64,000 nucleotides of DNA from assembly GCF_011694515.1 (NCBI RefSeq), contig NZ_CP050192.1:2477301-2541300 (forward strand), read 5' to 3'. This stretch comes from Mycobacterium sp. DL592. GTDB taxonomy: Bacteria > Actinomycetota > Actinomycetes > Mycobacteriales > Mycobacteriaceae. The position numbers and the translations under genes are program-made. Numbering within the stretch: the stretch's first letter is position 1; each line of letters starts with the position of its first letter. The notes under the pieces were generated by a model, which made no database searches, had not been told where the DNA came from, and saw only the letters and a program-made list of their open reading frames with translations. This document shows positions 41,410 through 50,340 of this stretch, piece by piece.

Positions 41410-42597
41410 ATGGCCAAAGAGACCGACCCCAGGATCCTCGCCCAGCTCGCGTCACGCCGCCGGTTCATCGGCGGTGGTGCCGCCGCGGCGGCGGCCCTGG
41501 TCTTGGGCCCCTCCTTCCTCGCCGCCTGTGGCAAGTCCGACAACTCCTCGGGTGCGTCGAGCGGACCGGCGACGCCGTCCGACGACGGCAAGCCGGCCAC
41601 CGGCAAGTTGCGGATCTCCAACTGGCCGCTGTACATGGCCGACGGATTCGTCGCCGCGTTCCAGACCGCGACCGGTCTGACCGTCGACTACAAAGAGGAC
41701 TTCAACGACAACGAGGAGTGGTTCGCCAAGAACAAGGAGCCGCTGTCGCGTAAGCAGGACATCGGCGCCGACCTGGTGGTGCCCACCCAGTTCCTGGCCG
41801 CCCGCCTCAACAGCCTGGGCTGGCTCAACGGGATCAGCGAGAGCCGTTGGACCAACAAGAAGAACCTGCGCCCCGACCTGCTGGATGCCAAAGCCGATCC
41901 GGGCCGCAAGTTCAGTGCGCCCTACATGTCGGGTATGACGGCGCTGGCCTACAACCGCGCCGCCACCGGCCGCGACATCACCAAGATCGACGATCTGTGG
42001 GACCCCGCCTTCAAAGGCAAGATAAGCCTGCTGTCGGACATGCAGGACGGCCTGGGCATGATCATCATCTCCCAGGGCGGTTCGCTGGACAACCCGACGA
42101 TCGAAAGTGTCCAGAAGGCCGTCGACCTGATCAAGGAGCAGAAGGACAAGGGTCAGATCCGCCGCTTCACCGGCAACGACTACGCCGACGATCTCGCGGC
42201 GGGCAATGTTGTTATCGCCCAGGCCTATTCGGGTGACGTAGTGCAGCTGCAGAAGGACAACCCGGACCTGAAGTTCGTGGTACCGGAGTCTGGCGGCACC
42301 ACGTTCGTCGACACGCAGGTGATCCCTTACACCACTCAGAACCAGAGGGCCGCCGAGGAGTGGATCAACTACGTCTACGACCGGGCCAACTACGCCAAGC
42401 TGATCGCCCACACGCAGTACGTGCCAGTGCTCTCGGACATGACCGACGAGCTGAACAAGATCGATCCGGGCCTGGCCTCCAACCCGTTGATCAACCCGCC
42501 GAAATCCACCCTGGACAAGCTCAAGTCGTGGACGGCGCTCACCGACGAGCAGACCCAGGAGTTCAACAAGGCCTACGCCGCAGTTACCGGCGGCTGA
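41410..42597 (+). CDS. potD: Spermidine/putrescine-type substrate-binding lipoprotein PotD
   Basis: A 395-residue extracellular binding protein. It carries a Tat-type motif SRRRFIGGG followed by a hydrophobic stretch and the lipobox LAACG, so it is probably exported folded and lipid-anchored. The mature part starts LRISNWPLYM and has the PotD-like DLVVPTQFLAARL and APYMSGMTALAYN. Polyamine specificity is inferred from family resemblance only. Starts 69 bp after potA. Confidence 0.9.
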   Translation: MAKETDPRILAQLASRRRFIGGGAAAAAALVLGPSFLAACGKSDNSSGASSGPATPSDDGKPATGKLRISNWPLYMADGFVAAFQTATGLTVDYKEDFNDNEEWFAKNKEPLSRKQDIGADLVVPTQFLAARLNSLGWLNGISESRWTNKKNLRPDLLDAKADPGRKFSAPYMSGMTALAYNRAATGRDITKIDDLWDPAFKGKISLLSDMQDGLGMIIISQGGSLDNPTIESVQKAVDLIKEQKDKGQIRRFTGNDYADDLAAGNVVIAQAYSGDVVQLQKDNPDLKFVVPESGGTTFVDTQVIPYTTQNQRAAEEWINYVYDRANYAKLIAHTQYVPVLSDMTDELNKIDPGLASNPLINPPKSTLDKLKSWTALTDEQTQEFNKAYAAVTGG

Positions 42598-42601
42598 CGC
42601 C

Positions 42602-43477
42602 ATGGCCGGTGTAGCCAGTAGCAACCGGCAGCGGAGCAAGCTGGCTCCGTACCTGATGATCCTGCCGGCGCTCGTGTACCTCGGGGTCTTCTATGTGGTG
42701 CCGTTCATCTCGCTGTTCCGCACCTCGCTGTCGAGCATGGGCGGCTCGGTGTACATGCCGAAGCTCACCTTCGGCTGGAACTTCAGCAACTACGGCAACG
42801 CGCTGAGTGAGTACAAGGAGCAGATCCTGCGCTCGTTCGGCTACGCGTTCTCCGCCACTGTGCTGTGCATCCTGCTGGCTTTCCCGCTGGCCTACGTGAT
42901 CGCGTTCAAGGCGGGCCGGTACAAGAATCTGTTGCTGGGCCTGGTGATTCTGCCGTTCTTCGTGACGTTCCTGATTCGCACGCTGGCGTGGAAGACCATC
43001 CTGGCCGACGACGGCTGGGTGGTCAGCGGGCTCAACGCGATCGGGCTCCTGCCACCGGACGGCCGACTGCTCTCGACCAGTTGGGCGGTGATCGGCGGGT
43101 TGACCTACAACTGGATCATCTTCATGATCCTGCCGCTGTACGTCAGTCTGGAGAAGATCGACGCCCGGCTGCTGGAGGCCTCCCGCGACCTGTACGGCAG
43201 CAACCGCCGGATGTTCGGCAAGGTGATCCTGCCGCTGGCCATGCCGGGCGTGCTGGCGGGCAGCATGCTGGTGTTCATCCCGTCGGTCGGCGACTTCATC
43301 AATGCCGACTACCTGGGCAGTACCCAGACGAAGATGATCGGCAATGTGATCCAGCGGCAGTTCCTGGTGGTCAAGGACTATCCGGCCGCCGCCGCGCTGA
43401 GCTTCGTGCTGATGGCCCTCATCCTGGTCGGTGTGCTGCTCTACACGCGGGCACTGGGTACGGAGGATCTGGTATGA
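42602..43477 (+). CDS. potB: ABC transporter permease PotB
   Basis: A 291-residue inner-membrane permease with six predicted helices. The EAA loop that contacts the ATPase is EASRDLYGSNRRMFGKVILPLAMPG (about residues 195-220, quoted in part by EASRDLYGSNRRM). Starts 4 bp after potD. Its TGA is in the ATGA that opens the tandem 35-bp repeats. Confidence 0.92.
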   Translation: MAGVASSNRQRSKLAPYLMILPALVYLGVFYVVPFISLFRTSLSSMGGSVYMPKLTFGWNFSNYGNALSEYKEQILRSFGYAFSATVLCILLAFPLAYVIAFKAGRYKNLLLGLVILPFFVTFLIRTLAWKTILADDGWVVSGLNAIGLLPPDGRLLSTSWAVIGGLTYNWIIFMILPLYVSLEKIDARLLEASRDLYGSNRRMFGKVILPLAMPGVLAGSMLVFIPSVGDFINADYLGSTQTKMIGNVIQRQFLVVKDYPAAAALSFVLMALILVGVLLYTRALGTEDLV

Positions 43478-43543
43478 CTTCCCAGCGAGAAGCGAAGGCG
43501 GATCGCGCATGACTTCCCAGCGAGAAGCGAAGGCGGATCGCGC
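43474..43543 (+). repeat. Two tandem 35-bp ATGA-bounded mini-ORF repeats (potB-potC junction)
   Basis: Identical copies at 43474-43508 and 43509-43543. Each ATGA overlaps the preceding stop, each unit encodes MTSQREAKADRA ending in the next ATGA, and each carries GAAGGCGGA as ribosome-binding site for the next start. The chain runs potB stop - mini-ORF - mini-ORF - potC start at 43544. Same element as at 13411-13445. Confidence 0.92.
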
Positions 43544-44404
43544 ATGACTGAGGCAGGGGTGGCTATCGCCCAGACAATCGACCACGGTGGCCTGGCCAAA
43601 CCGGGCCGCAGCTTCCGCGGCACGTTCAAGCTGGGCGACCTGACGCTGCGCATCATCGCGGGGCTGGTGCTGTTCTACCTGTTCCTGCCGATCCTGGTGA
43701 TCATCGTCTTCTCGTTCAACAAGCCGGCGGGGAAGTTCAACTACACCTGGCAAGGCTTCACCTGGGACAACTGGGCGAACCCGTTCAAGTACCCGGCGCT
43801 GACCGAGGCACTGAAACTCAGCATCAACGTGGCTGCGGTGTCGACACTGATCGCCTTGGTACTGGGTACGCTGGTCGCGGTTGCCCTTGTGCGCCAACGC
43901 TTCCGGGGCAGCCAAGCGGTAGACACCTTCCTGGTGCTTCCGCTGACCTCACCCGAAGTGGTGATGGGCGCCTCGCTGCTGACACTGTTCCTCGACCTCG
44001 GCTGGGCCACCGGTTACACCACGATCGTCATCGCCCACATCGCCTTTCAGATCAGCTTCATCGCGATGACGGTGCGGGCCCGGATTCGCGGGTTCGACTG
44101 GACGCTGGAGGACGCCTCGCTGGACTTGGGAGCCAACGCGACGCGGACGTTCTTCAAGGTCACCCTGCCGCTCATCGTGCCCGGCATCGTGGCGGCCGCG
44201 ATGCTGTCGTTCGCGCTGTCGCTGGACGACTTCATCATCACCTACTTCGTGAGCGGCTCGACGGTGACCTATCCGCTCTACGTCAACGCAGCGGTGAAAG
44301 CGGCTGTGCCGCCGCAGATCAACGTCTTGGCCACCGCCATCCTGGTAATCAGCCTGATCCTGCTCGGCATCGGCACGCTGTACCGCCGTAAACGCGGAGC
44401 CTGA
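43544..44404 (+). CDS. potC: ABC transporter permease PotC
   Basis: A 286-residue permease with six membrane helices. The EAA loop is EDASLDLGANATRTFFKVTL near residue 190, and FALSLDDFIITYFVSG is a strong PotC-type signature. ATG 43544 lies at the end of the second repeat unit, whose GAAGGCGGA provides the ribosome-binding site. Completes the transporter. Confidence 0.92.
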   Translation: MTEAGVAIAQTIDHGGLAKPGRSFRGTFKLGDLTLRIIAGLVLFYLFLPILVIIVFSFNKPAGKFNYTWQGFTWDNWANPFKYPALTEALKLSINVAAVSTLIALVLGTLVAVALVRQRFRGSQAVDTFLVLPLTSPEVVMGASLLTLFLDLGWATGYTTIVIAHIAFQISFIAMTVRARIRGFDWTLEDASLDLGANATRTFFKVTLPLIVPGIVAAAMLSFALSLDDFIITYFVSGSTVTYPLYVNAAVKAAVPPQINVLATAILVISLILLGIGTLYRRKRGA

Positions 44405-44417
44405 GCACCGGCACGCT

Positions 44418-44429
44418 TATCCTTGGCGG
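44418..44429 (+). promoter_or_regulatory. Leaderless-type -10 element of the DedA gene
   Basis: TATCCT (44418-44423) ends 6 nt before GTG 44430, with no ribosome-binding site, giving the DedA gene its own promoter despite following potC by 25 bp. Confidence 0.5.
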
Positions 44430-45086
44430 GTGAACGTCGAGTCGATTCTGGAGTCCATCCCACCGCTCGCGGTGTACCTGGTGGTGGGTCTCATCATCGG
44501 CATCGAAAGCCTCGGCATCCCGCTGCCCGGTGAGATCGCACTGGTCAGCGCGGCTCTGCTGGCGTCCCGGCACACGCTCGACATCTCGGTGGTGTGGGTG
44601 GCCGCGGCCGCCACGATCGGTGCCATCATCGGTGACACGATCGGCTACACCATCGGCCGCCGCTTCGGTATGCCGTTGTTCGAGCGGCTGGCCAAGCGGT
44701 TCCCCAAGCACTTCGGGCCCGGTCATGTCGCGCTGGCCAAACAGCTCTTCAGCCGCTGGGGGGTGTGGGCGGTGTTCTTCGGCCGCTTCATCGCACTGCT
44801 GCGGATCCTGGCGGGCCCGCTGGCCGGGGCGCTGCGGATGCGCTATCCGCACTTCCTGGCCGCCAACGCCAGCGGCGCGATCTGCTGGGCGGGCGGTACC
44901 ACCGCGGTGGTGTACTTCCTGGGGCTGGCCGCCGAGAAGTGGCTGTCCCGCTTCTCCTGGGTGGCTCTGGTGGTGGCGATCGTCCTGGGCATCGGGATGA
45001 CGATGCTGCTCAAGGAACGCACCCGCGCGCTGATCGGGCAACTCGAGGCCGAGCACGACTGGGAGACGCTGCGCCACGCGAAGTGA
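44430..45086 (+). CDS. DedA-family membrane protein
   Basis: A 218-residue integral membrane protein of the DedA/VTT family, now linked to flipping of undecaprenyl phosphate and phospholipids. The signature GIPLPGEIALVSAALLA is near residue 30, GDTIGYTIGRRFG near 70, and FFGRFIALLRILAGPLAG near 115 carries the conserved Arg pair. GTG start at 44430 with a leaderless-type promoter. Confidence 0.9.
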   Translation: MNVESILESIPPLAVYLVVGLIIGIESLGIPLPGEIALVSAALLASRHTLDISVVWVAAAATIGAIIGDTIGYTIGRRFGMPLFERLAKRFPKHFGPGHVALAKQLFSRWGVWAVFFGRFIALLRILAGPLAGALRMRYPHFLAANASGAICWAGGTTAVVYFLGLAAEKWLSRFSWVALVVAIVLGIGMTMLLKERTRALIGQLEAEHDWETLRHAK

Positions 45087-45145
45087 CGTGGCACCCCGCG
45101 GTCGATACGGTTTGCGGGCCGGGGTTGCGGGGAAGCCCAATTGCC

Positions 45146-45964
45146 ATGGCCGACAATATGGTGCACGGCACCGTGCACCGGATGACCGACAGCAGCGCGT
45201 TCGAGACCACTGCCCGGGTGGGTTACGCCGTCAGCGGGGTGCTGCACCTGCTCATCGCCTACATCGTGGTGCGCCTGGCGTTCGGTTCGGCCGGCAACGC
45301 CGACCAGTCCGGGGCGCTGGCCACCCTGGCCGCGCAGCGCGGTGGCGCGGTGGCGTTGTGGGTGGTGGCCGTCGGCCTGGTGGGACTGGCCTGCTGGCGT
45401 CTCGCCGAGACCGTGGTGGGATCGCATCCCAACGAGCCCGGTGACCGCGACGAGGGCGCCAAGAAACTCGTCAACCGCGGGAAGTCGATCGCGCTGGCGG
45501 TCGTCTACGCCGGGATCGCCCTTACCGCAATCCGTTTCGCCACCGGCGGTGGCAAATCCAACAGCGCCGAGAACGCGAGTCTGACCGCTCGGCTGCTGCA
45601 GTCCGGCTGGGGCAAGGCCGTCCTGCTGGTCGCGGCGATTGCGATCATGGCCGTCGGCGGCTATCACGTCTACAAAGGGATGTCACGGAAGTTCGAGGAC
45701 GACCTCAAGATGACCGGCCGAACCGCGGTGACCGTTCTCGGCACCGCCGGGTATGCCGCCAAAGGTCTGGTTCTCGGCGGAGCCGGGGTTCTGCTCGTCG
45801 TGGCGACCCTGACCGCCGATCCCGCCAAGGGCGCCGGATTGGATGCCGCGGTCAAGAGCCTGGGTCAAGCGCCGTTCGGCAGGGTTCTACTTGTCGCGGC
45901 AGCACTCGGGCTGGCCGCCTACGGCGGTTACTGTTTCGTGCTGGCGCGCTTCGCCCGGATGTAG
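45146..45964 (+). CDS. DUF1206 membrane protein
   Basis: A 272-residue protein made of three repeats of a two-helix unit, each opening with a GY motif (ARVGYAVSGVLHLLIAYI, NRGKSIALAVVYAGIAL, GTAGYAAKGLVLGGAGVL). DUF1206 proteins have no known function. ATG 45146 is preferred; ATG 45182 is possible. A perfect 20-bp inverted repeat (45160-45179) lies between the two candidate starts. Confidence 0.85.
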   Translation: MADNMVHGTVHRMTDSSAFETTARVGYAVSGVLHLLIAYIVVRLAFGSAGNADQSGALATLAAQRGGAVALWVVAVGLVGLACWRLAETVVGSHPNEPGDRDEGAKKLVNRGKSIALAVVYAGIALTAIRFATGGGKSNSAENASLTARLLQSGWGKAVLLVAAIAIMAVGGYHVYKGMSRKFEDDLKMTGRTAVTVLGTAGYAAKGLVLGGAGVLLVVATLTADPAKGAGLDAAVKSLGQAPFGRVLLVAAALGLAAYGGYCFVLARFARM

Positions 45965-45977
45965 GGCCGCGTGCGGG

Positions 45978-46766
45978 TCACTCGGTGAAGTAGGTGAGCC
46001 GGCTGATCGCCCGGCCGCGGTGATCGAGTTCGGCGACCACCACCGCGGGCGACGGGCCGGCCATCGAAACGGCCACCGAGGACCCGGAGGCGAGGATCTT
46101 CGTAGGCCGGCGTTCCCCGAGTGCCTCGCGAAAAGCACTGAACTTCAACGCTTTGTCCCCGCGGGTGATGGTCGCACCGGAGGTCAACGCCCGCCTGGCG
46201 CGCAGCTCGTCACCCACGGCGATGGCGTCGAGGAAGGCGCGCACCGTCTTCTTACCGCGCACCCGGGGTCCGCGAAATCCCGCTGCGAATCCCGCCGCAC
46301 CCCGCAGCCCCTGATTGGCCAGCAGGGCGCGGCCCAGCGCCACACTCTGCGGACCGGCTGCCAGGCCGTTGCCGATGAACTGCAACACCATCGCAGGCAG
46401 CTCCCAATAGGCCCGCAGCCGTTCGAATTTCCACTCGCCACCGACCTGCCGCAGGTCGTAGCGCAACACCGCGGGGATGCGCATCGTCACCGCCGGACCC
46501 ATCCCGACCTCGAGCACCACGTCCCTGATCACGGCCGAACCGCAGACGATGTCGGCGTCGTGGTGGAAGACGATGTTGCGTGGCGCGATGAACGTCTCGT
46601 AGAACCGCCCGATCGCGAGCGATCCGGTATGCGGTGTCGACCCCACCGGGTCCTCGACGCGACCGTCCTCGGTGAACAGCCCGACCCACCCGGCGCGATC
46701 ATGGGCAGCGGCCGCCTGCGGCGAAAGATCAACCGCAGCAACAAGTTCCGAGCGCAGCGCAGACAT
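45978..46766 (-). CDS. NTF2/SnoaL-like double-domain protein (Rv2042c-like)
   Basis: A 262-residue protein with two ketosteroid-isomerase-like domains, about residues 1-130 and 160-262 (the first has AAAHDRAGWVGLFTEDGRVEDP, quoted to WVGLFTEDGRVEDP). It lies downstream of pncA and overlaps its stop by TGATG, as Rv2042c follows pncA in M. tuberculosis. Ligand and reaction unknown. Confidence 0.85.
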   Translation of the reverse strand: MSALRSELVAAVDLSPQAAAAHDRAGWVGLFTEDGRVEDPVGSTPHTGSLAIGRFYETFIAPRNIVFHHDADIVCGSAVIRDVVLEVGMGPAVTMRIPAVLRYDLRQVGGEWKFERLRAYWELPAMVLQFIGNGLAAGPQSVALGRALLANQGLRGAAGFAAGFRGPRVRGKKTVRAFLDAIAVGDELRARRALTSGATITRGDKALKFSAFREALGERRPTKILASGSSVAVSMAGPSPAVVVAELDHRGRAISRLTYFTE

Positions 46767-47323
46767 CAGGCAGTGCGCACCAGTTCCACTCCGTGGTCAC
46801 GCATCACCTCGAGCGCCGCATCCGTCGTCGCCGGGGCGACTCCGGCCGTCAGGTCGACGAGGACCCGGGTCTTGAAGCCGGCATCGGCGGCGTCGTCGGC
46901 CGTGTCGCGCACGCAGTAGTCGGTGGCGATGCCGACGATGTCGACCTCGTCCACACCGCGGTGACGCAGCCAGTCTTCGAGCGTCGTGTCGTCGGCCGCG
47001 CCCTCGAACCCGCTGTAGGCAGCGGTGTAGGTGCCCTTGTGGAACACCGCCTCGATCTCGGTGGTGTCGAGCTCCGGGTGGAATTCGGCGCCCGTGGTTC
47101 CCGCGACGCAGTGCGGCGGCCACGAGTCGACGTAGTCGGGTTCGTCGGCGAAATGACCGCCGGGGTCGACGTGGAAGTCCTTGGTCGCCACCACGTAGGC
47201 GTAGCCGTGGTCACCGGCCAGCAGGGCGTTGATCGCCCGCACCACAGCCGAACTGCCGGCCACCGCCAGTGACCCTCCCTCACAAAAGTCGTTCTGTACG
47301 TCGACGACGATGAGCGCCCGCAT
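46766..47323 (-). CDS. pncA: Nicotinamidase/pyrazinamidase PncA
   Basis: A 185-residue isochorismatase-fold amidase that converts nicotinamide to nicotinate and activates the prodrug pyrazinamide. The catalytic triad is visible: Asp8 in VDVQNDF, Lys in FHKGTY and Cys in GIATDYCVRDTA. Metal ligands are in KDFHVDPGGHF and PPHC. M. tuberculosis has His before the catalytic Cys; here it is Tyr. Start ATG at 47323, coupled to the Rv2042c-like gene. Confidence 0.95.
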   Translation of the reverse strand: MRALIVVDVQNDFCEGGSLAVAGSSAVVRAINALLAGDHGYAYVVATKDFHVDPGGHFADEPDYVDSWPPHCVAGTTGAEFHPELDTTEIEAVFHKGTYTAAYSGFEGAADDTTLEDWLRHRGVDEVDIVGIATDYCVRDTADDAADAGFKTRVLVDLTAGVAPATTDAALEVMRDHGVELVRTA

Positions 47324-47409
47324 GCTGCCACCGTATCGGCGAATCGGCTGCGGTCACAGCAGTACAGTGAGACCGCCAAACCGCCAGACGAGGATGCCCA
47401 AGTAGCGAG

Positions 47410-50340
47410 ATGACACTGTTCGACTTCTTCCAGGCCGAGGAACTGCCCGTCCCGGCGATCAGCACCGCACAGGCCCGCGACGTCGCCAAGGCGCATTTCG
47501 GTGTTGACGCCGAGGTCACCGCGCTGGGCAGCCAGCAGGACGCCAACTTCTTGCTCACCGGCGCCGGCGGCGAGCAGATCGGCGTACTCAAGATCGCCAA
47601 TCCCGCCTTCTCCCGCATCGAACTGGAGGCGCAGGACGCGGCCGCGGCCTACATCAGCGCCACCGAACCCGGCGTGCGGACCGCCACCAACATCGAGCTC
47701 GCCGGCCACCCGCCGATCGCCGAGCTGCGCTCCGAGGACGGGTCGGCACTCTTCGGCCGCATCATCGCCCACCTGTCCGGCGGCACCCTGAGCGGCGACG
47801 GCTACGTCAGCCCGGAGCAAGCCGCCGCGTTGGGCACACTGGCCGGGCGCACGTGCCGTGCCCTGGCGGGCTTCGAGCATCCCGGCGTCGACCGCATCCT
47901 GCAGTGGGATCTGCGCCACGCCCAGCGCACCGTCGAGTTCCTGGCCGGACACGTCGCAGACGGCCACCGCCGCGAGACCATCGAGGCCGCCGCCGCGGCG
48001 GCCTGGCAGGTGGTCGCCGATCTCGCCGAGGACCTCCCGATCCAGGTGATCCACGGCGACATCACCGACGACAACGTCGTGTGCACCGCGCTCGGGGGCG
48101 GCCGGATGCCCGACGGCATCATCGACCTCGGCGACCTGACCCGGTCATGGACGGTGGCCGAACTGGCGATCGCGGTGTCCTCGCTGCTGCGCCACGAGGG
48201 CGGTGAACCCGTCGCGACACTGCCCGCCGTCGCCGCGTTCCACGCCGTGCGCCCCCTGTCGGCGGCCGAGATCGAGGCGCTGTGGCCGCTGGTCGTGCTG
48301 CGCGCTGCCGTGCTGGTGGTCAGCGGCATCCACCAGGCGAGCATCGACACCGACAACGAGTACGCCACCGGCGCACTGGACTTCGAGTGGCGGATCTTCG
48401 AACGCGCCATCGAGGTGCCGGTCGAGGTGATGACCGCGCTCATCCGTGATCGTCTCGGCGCGGCCCACCCGGCTGATCCGGTGATCCCGGATACGGCGTT
48501 GGTGGGTGGTCTCGACACCGACTCGGTGGTCCGGCTGGACCTGTCCGTCGAATCGGATGCCGTGGACTCCGGCGCCTGGCTGGATCCGGCGTGTGAGACC
48601 ACTGCCGCGGCCGAGGCGCTGGCCGACGGCGCCCTTGCGGTAGTCACCACATTCGGCCAGCCTCGGGTGAGCCGGTCGGTTCCGTTGAGTGCGGAGTCGC
48701 CGGCGACCGTGGCCACCGGAGTGGACCTGTGGCCGGGCACGCCGCTGACGCTGACCGCGCCGTGGTCGGGCGTGGTCGAGGCCGCGACCGCCGACACCGT
48801 CGTCGTGACCGGGACGGCCGGCTCCGTCGAGGTACGTGGCGCAGTGCGCGTCGACGACGGGCTGCGGGCGGGCCAGAGCGTTGCCGCCGGAGCGCCGCTG
48901 GGCGTCGCCGAGGGGCAGATCTGGATCCAGGGCCGCCGTCAGCCCGATGCGGCGGTACCCGACTTCGTCCGCCCGGAGTACGCGGCGGGCTGGCTGAGCC
49001 TGGTCTTCGACCCATCTCCCCTGTTCGGGCTGTCGCCCTCAGCGGCGTCAGCAGGCGACAGCGAGGCGCTGTGGCGCCGGCGGGCGGATTCGTTCGCCAC
49101 CGTCCAGGAGCACTACTACCTCAACCCACCCCGGATCGAGCGGGGCTGGCGCGAGCACATGCTGGCCACCGACGGCCGCAGCTATCTGGACATGGTCAAC
49201 AACGTGGCGATCCTGGGCCACGGCCATCCGGTGCTCGCTGACGCGGTCGCACGCCAGTGGCGCCGGCTCAACACCAACTCGCGGTTCAACTACGGCGCCG
49301 TGGTCGAGCTCTCCGAGCGGCTGGCCGCGACCCTTCCCGACCCGCTGGACACCGTGTTCCTGGTGAACTCCGGTTCCGAAGCCGGTGACTTGGCGCTGCG
49401 CCTGGCGATGGCCACCACCGGCCGCCACGACATCGTCGCGGTCGCCGAGGCCTACCACGGCTGGACGTATGCCACCGATGCGGTGTCGACCTCAGTGGCC
49501 GACAATCCGAACGCGCTGGAGACCCGCCCGTCGTGGGTGCATACCGTGCCCTCACCCAACGCCTACCGCGGCGATCACCGCGGCAGGGAGGCCTCCAAGT
49601 ACGCCCCCGAGGCCGTCAGAATCATTGAAGACCTTGTCGCTCAAGGATATCCACCGGCTGCGTTCATCTGTGAGCCGTTCTACGGCAATGCCGGCGGGAT
49701 GGAGCTGCCCGACGGATACCTGCGGGCGGTCTACGGCGCGGTCCGCGCCGCGGGTGGTCTGGCGATCGCCGACGAGGTGCAGGTCGGTTACGGCCGCACC
49801 GGCCGCTGGTTCTGGGCCTTCCAGCAGCAGGAGGTCGTGCCCGACATCGTCACCGTGGCCAAGGCCATGGGCAACGGCCAACCGCTGGGCGCAGTGATCA
49901 CCACCCGGGAGATCGCCGAGAGGTACCGCACCCAGGGCTACTTCTTCTCTTCCGCGGGCGGCAGCCCGGTGTCGTGCGTGGTCGGCCTGACGGTGCTCGA
50001 CATGATCGAGAAGGAAGGCCTGCAGGAGAACGCCCTGACCATCGGCGACCACTTGAAGTCCCGCATCGACGCTTTGGCCACCCGGCATGAGCTGATCGGC
50101 ACCGTGCATGGCAGCGGGCTCTACATGGGCATCGAGCTGGTGCGGGACCGCGCCACGTTGGAGCCCGCCGCCGAGGAGACCTCCGCGATCTGCGAGCGGA
50201 TGCGCGAACTCGGCGTCATCGTGCAACCCACCGGGGACCGGCAGAACGTGTTGAAGGTCAAGCCCCCGATGTGCATCACCCGTGAGTCGGCGGACTTCTT
50301 CGTCGACATGCTCGATCGGGTGCTCACGACCGGGTGGTGA
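47410..50340 (+). CDS. Kinase-like/beta-domain/class III aminotransferase fusion
   Basis: A 976-residue three-part protein. Residues about 25-330 form an aminoglycoside-phosphotransferase-like kinase with IHGDITDDNVV and IIDLGDL. Residues about 400-530 are beta-rich with TAPWSGVVEAA, resembling M23/biotinyl-type barrels. Residues about 545-976 form a class III PLP aminotransferase: VNSGSEAGDLAL, EAYHGWTY, IADEVQVGYGRTG and the PLP Lys in VAKAMGNGQPLG. Such fusions are related to the phospholyases for phosphoethanolamine and 5-phosphohydroxylysine, so a kinase-then-lyase reaction on an amino alcohol is plausible. Divergent from pncA; its last 17 bp overlap the hydrolase gene. Confidence 0.9.
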   Translation: MTLFDFFQAEELPVPAISTAQARDVAKAHFGVDAEVTALGSQQDANFLLTGAGGEQIGVLKIANPAFSRIELEAQDAAAAYISATEPGVRTATNIELAGHPPIAELRSEDGSALFGRIIAHLSGGTLSGDGYVSPEQAAALGTLAGRTCRALAGFEHPGVDRILQWDLRHAQRTVEFLAGHVADGHRRETIEAAAAAAWQVVADLAEDLPIQVIHGDITDDNVVCTALGGGRMPDGIIDLGDLTRSWTVAELAIAVSSLLRHEGGEPVATLPAVAAFHAVRPLSAAEIEALWPLVVLRAAVLVVSGIHQASIDTDNEYATGALDFEWRIFERAIEVPVEVMTALIRDRLGAAHPADPVIPDTALVGGLDTDSVVRLDLSVESDAVDSGAWLDPACETTAAAEALADGALAVVTTFGQPRVSRSVPLSAESPATVATGVDLWPGTPLTLTAPWSGVVEAATADTVVVTGTAGSVEVRGAVRVDDGLRAGQSVAAGAPLGVAEGQIWIQGRRQPDAAVPDFVRPEYAAGWLSLVFDPSPLFGLSPSAASAGDSEALWRRRADSFATVQEHYYLNPPRIERGWREHMLATDGRSYLDMVNNVAILGHGHPVLADAVARQWRRLNTNSRFNYGAVVELSERLAATLPDPLDTVFLVNSGSEAGDLALRLAMATTGRHDIVAVAEAYHGWTYATDAVSTSVADNPNALETRPSWVHTVPSPNAYRGDHRGREASKYAPEAVRIIEDLVAQGYPPAAFICEPFYGNAGGMELPDGYLRAVYGAVRAAGGLAIADEVQVGYGRTGRWFWAFQQQEVVPDIVTVAKAMGNGQPLGAVITTREIAERYRTQGYFFSSAGGSPVSCVVGLTVLDMIEKEGLQENALTIGDHLKSRIDALATRHELIGTVHGSGLYMGIELVRDRATLEPAAEETSAICERMRELGVIVQPTGDRQNVLKVKPPMCITRESADFFVDMLDRVLTTGW

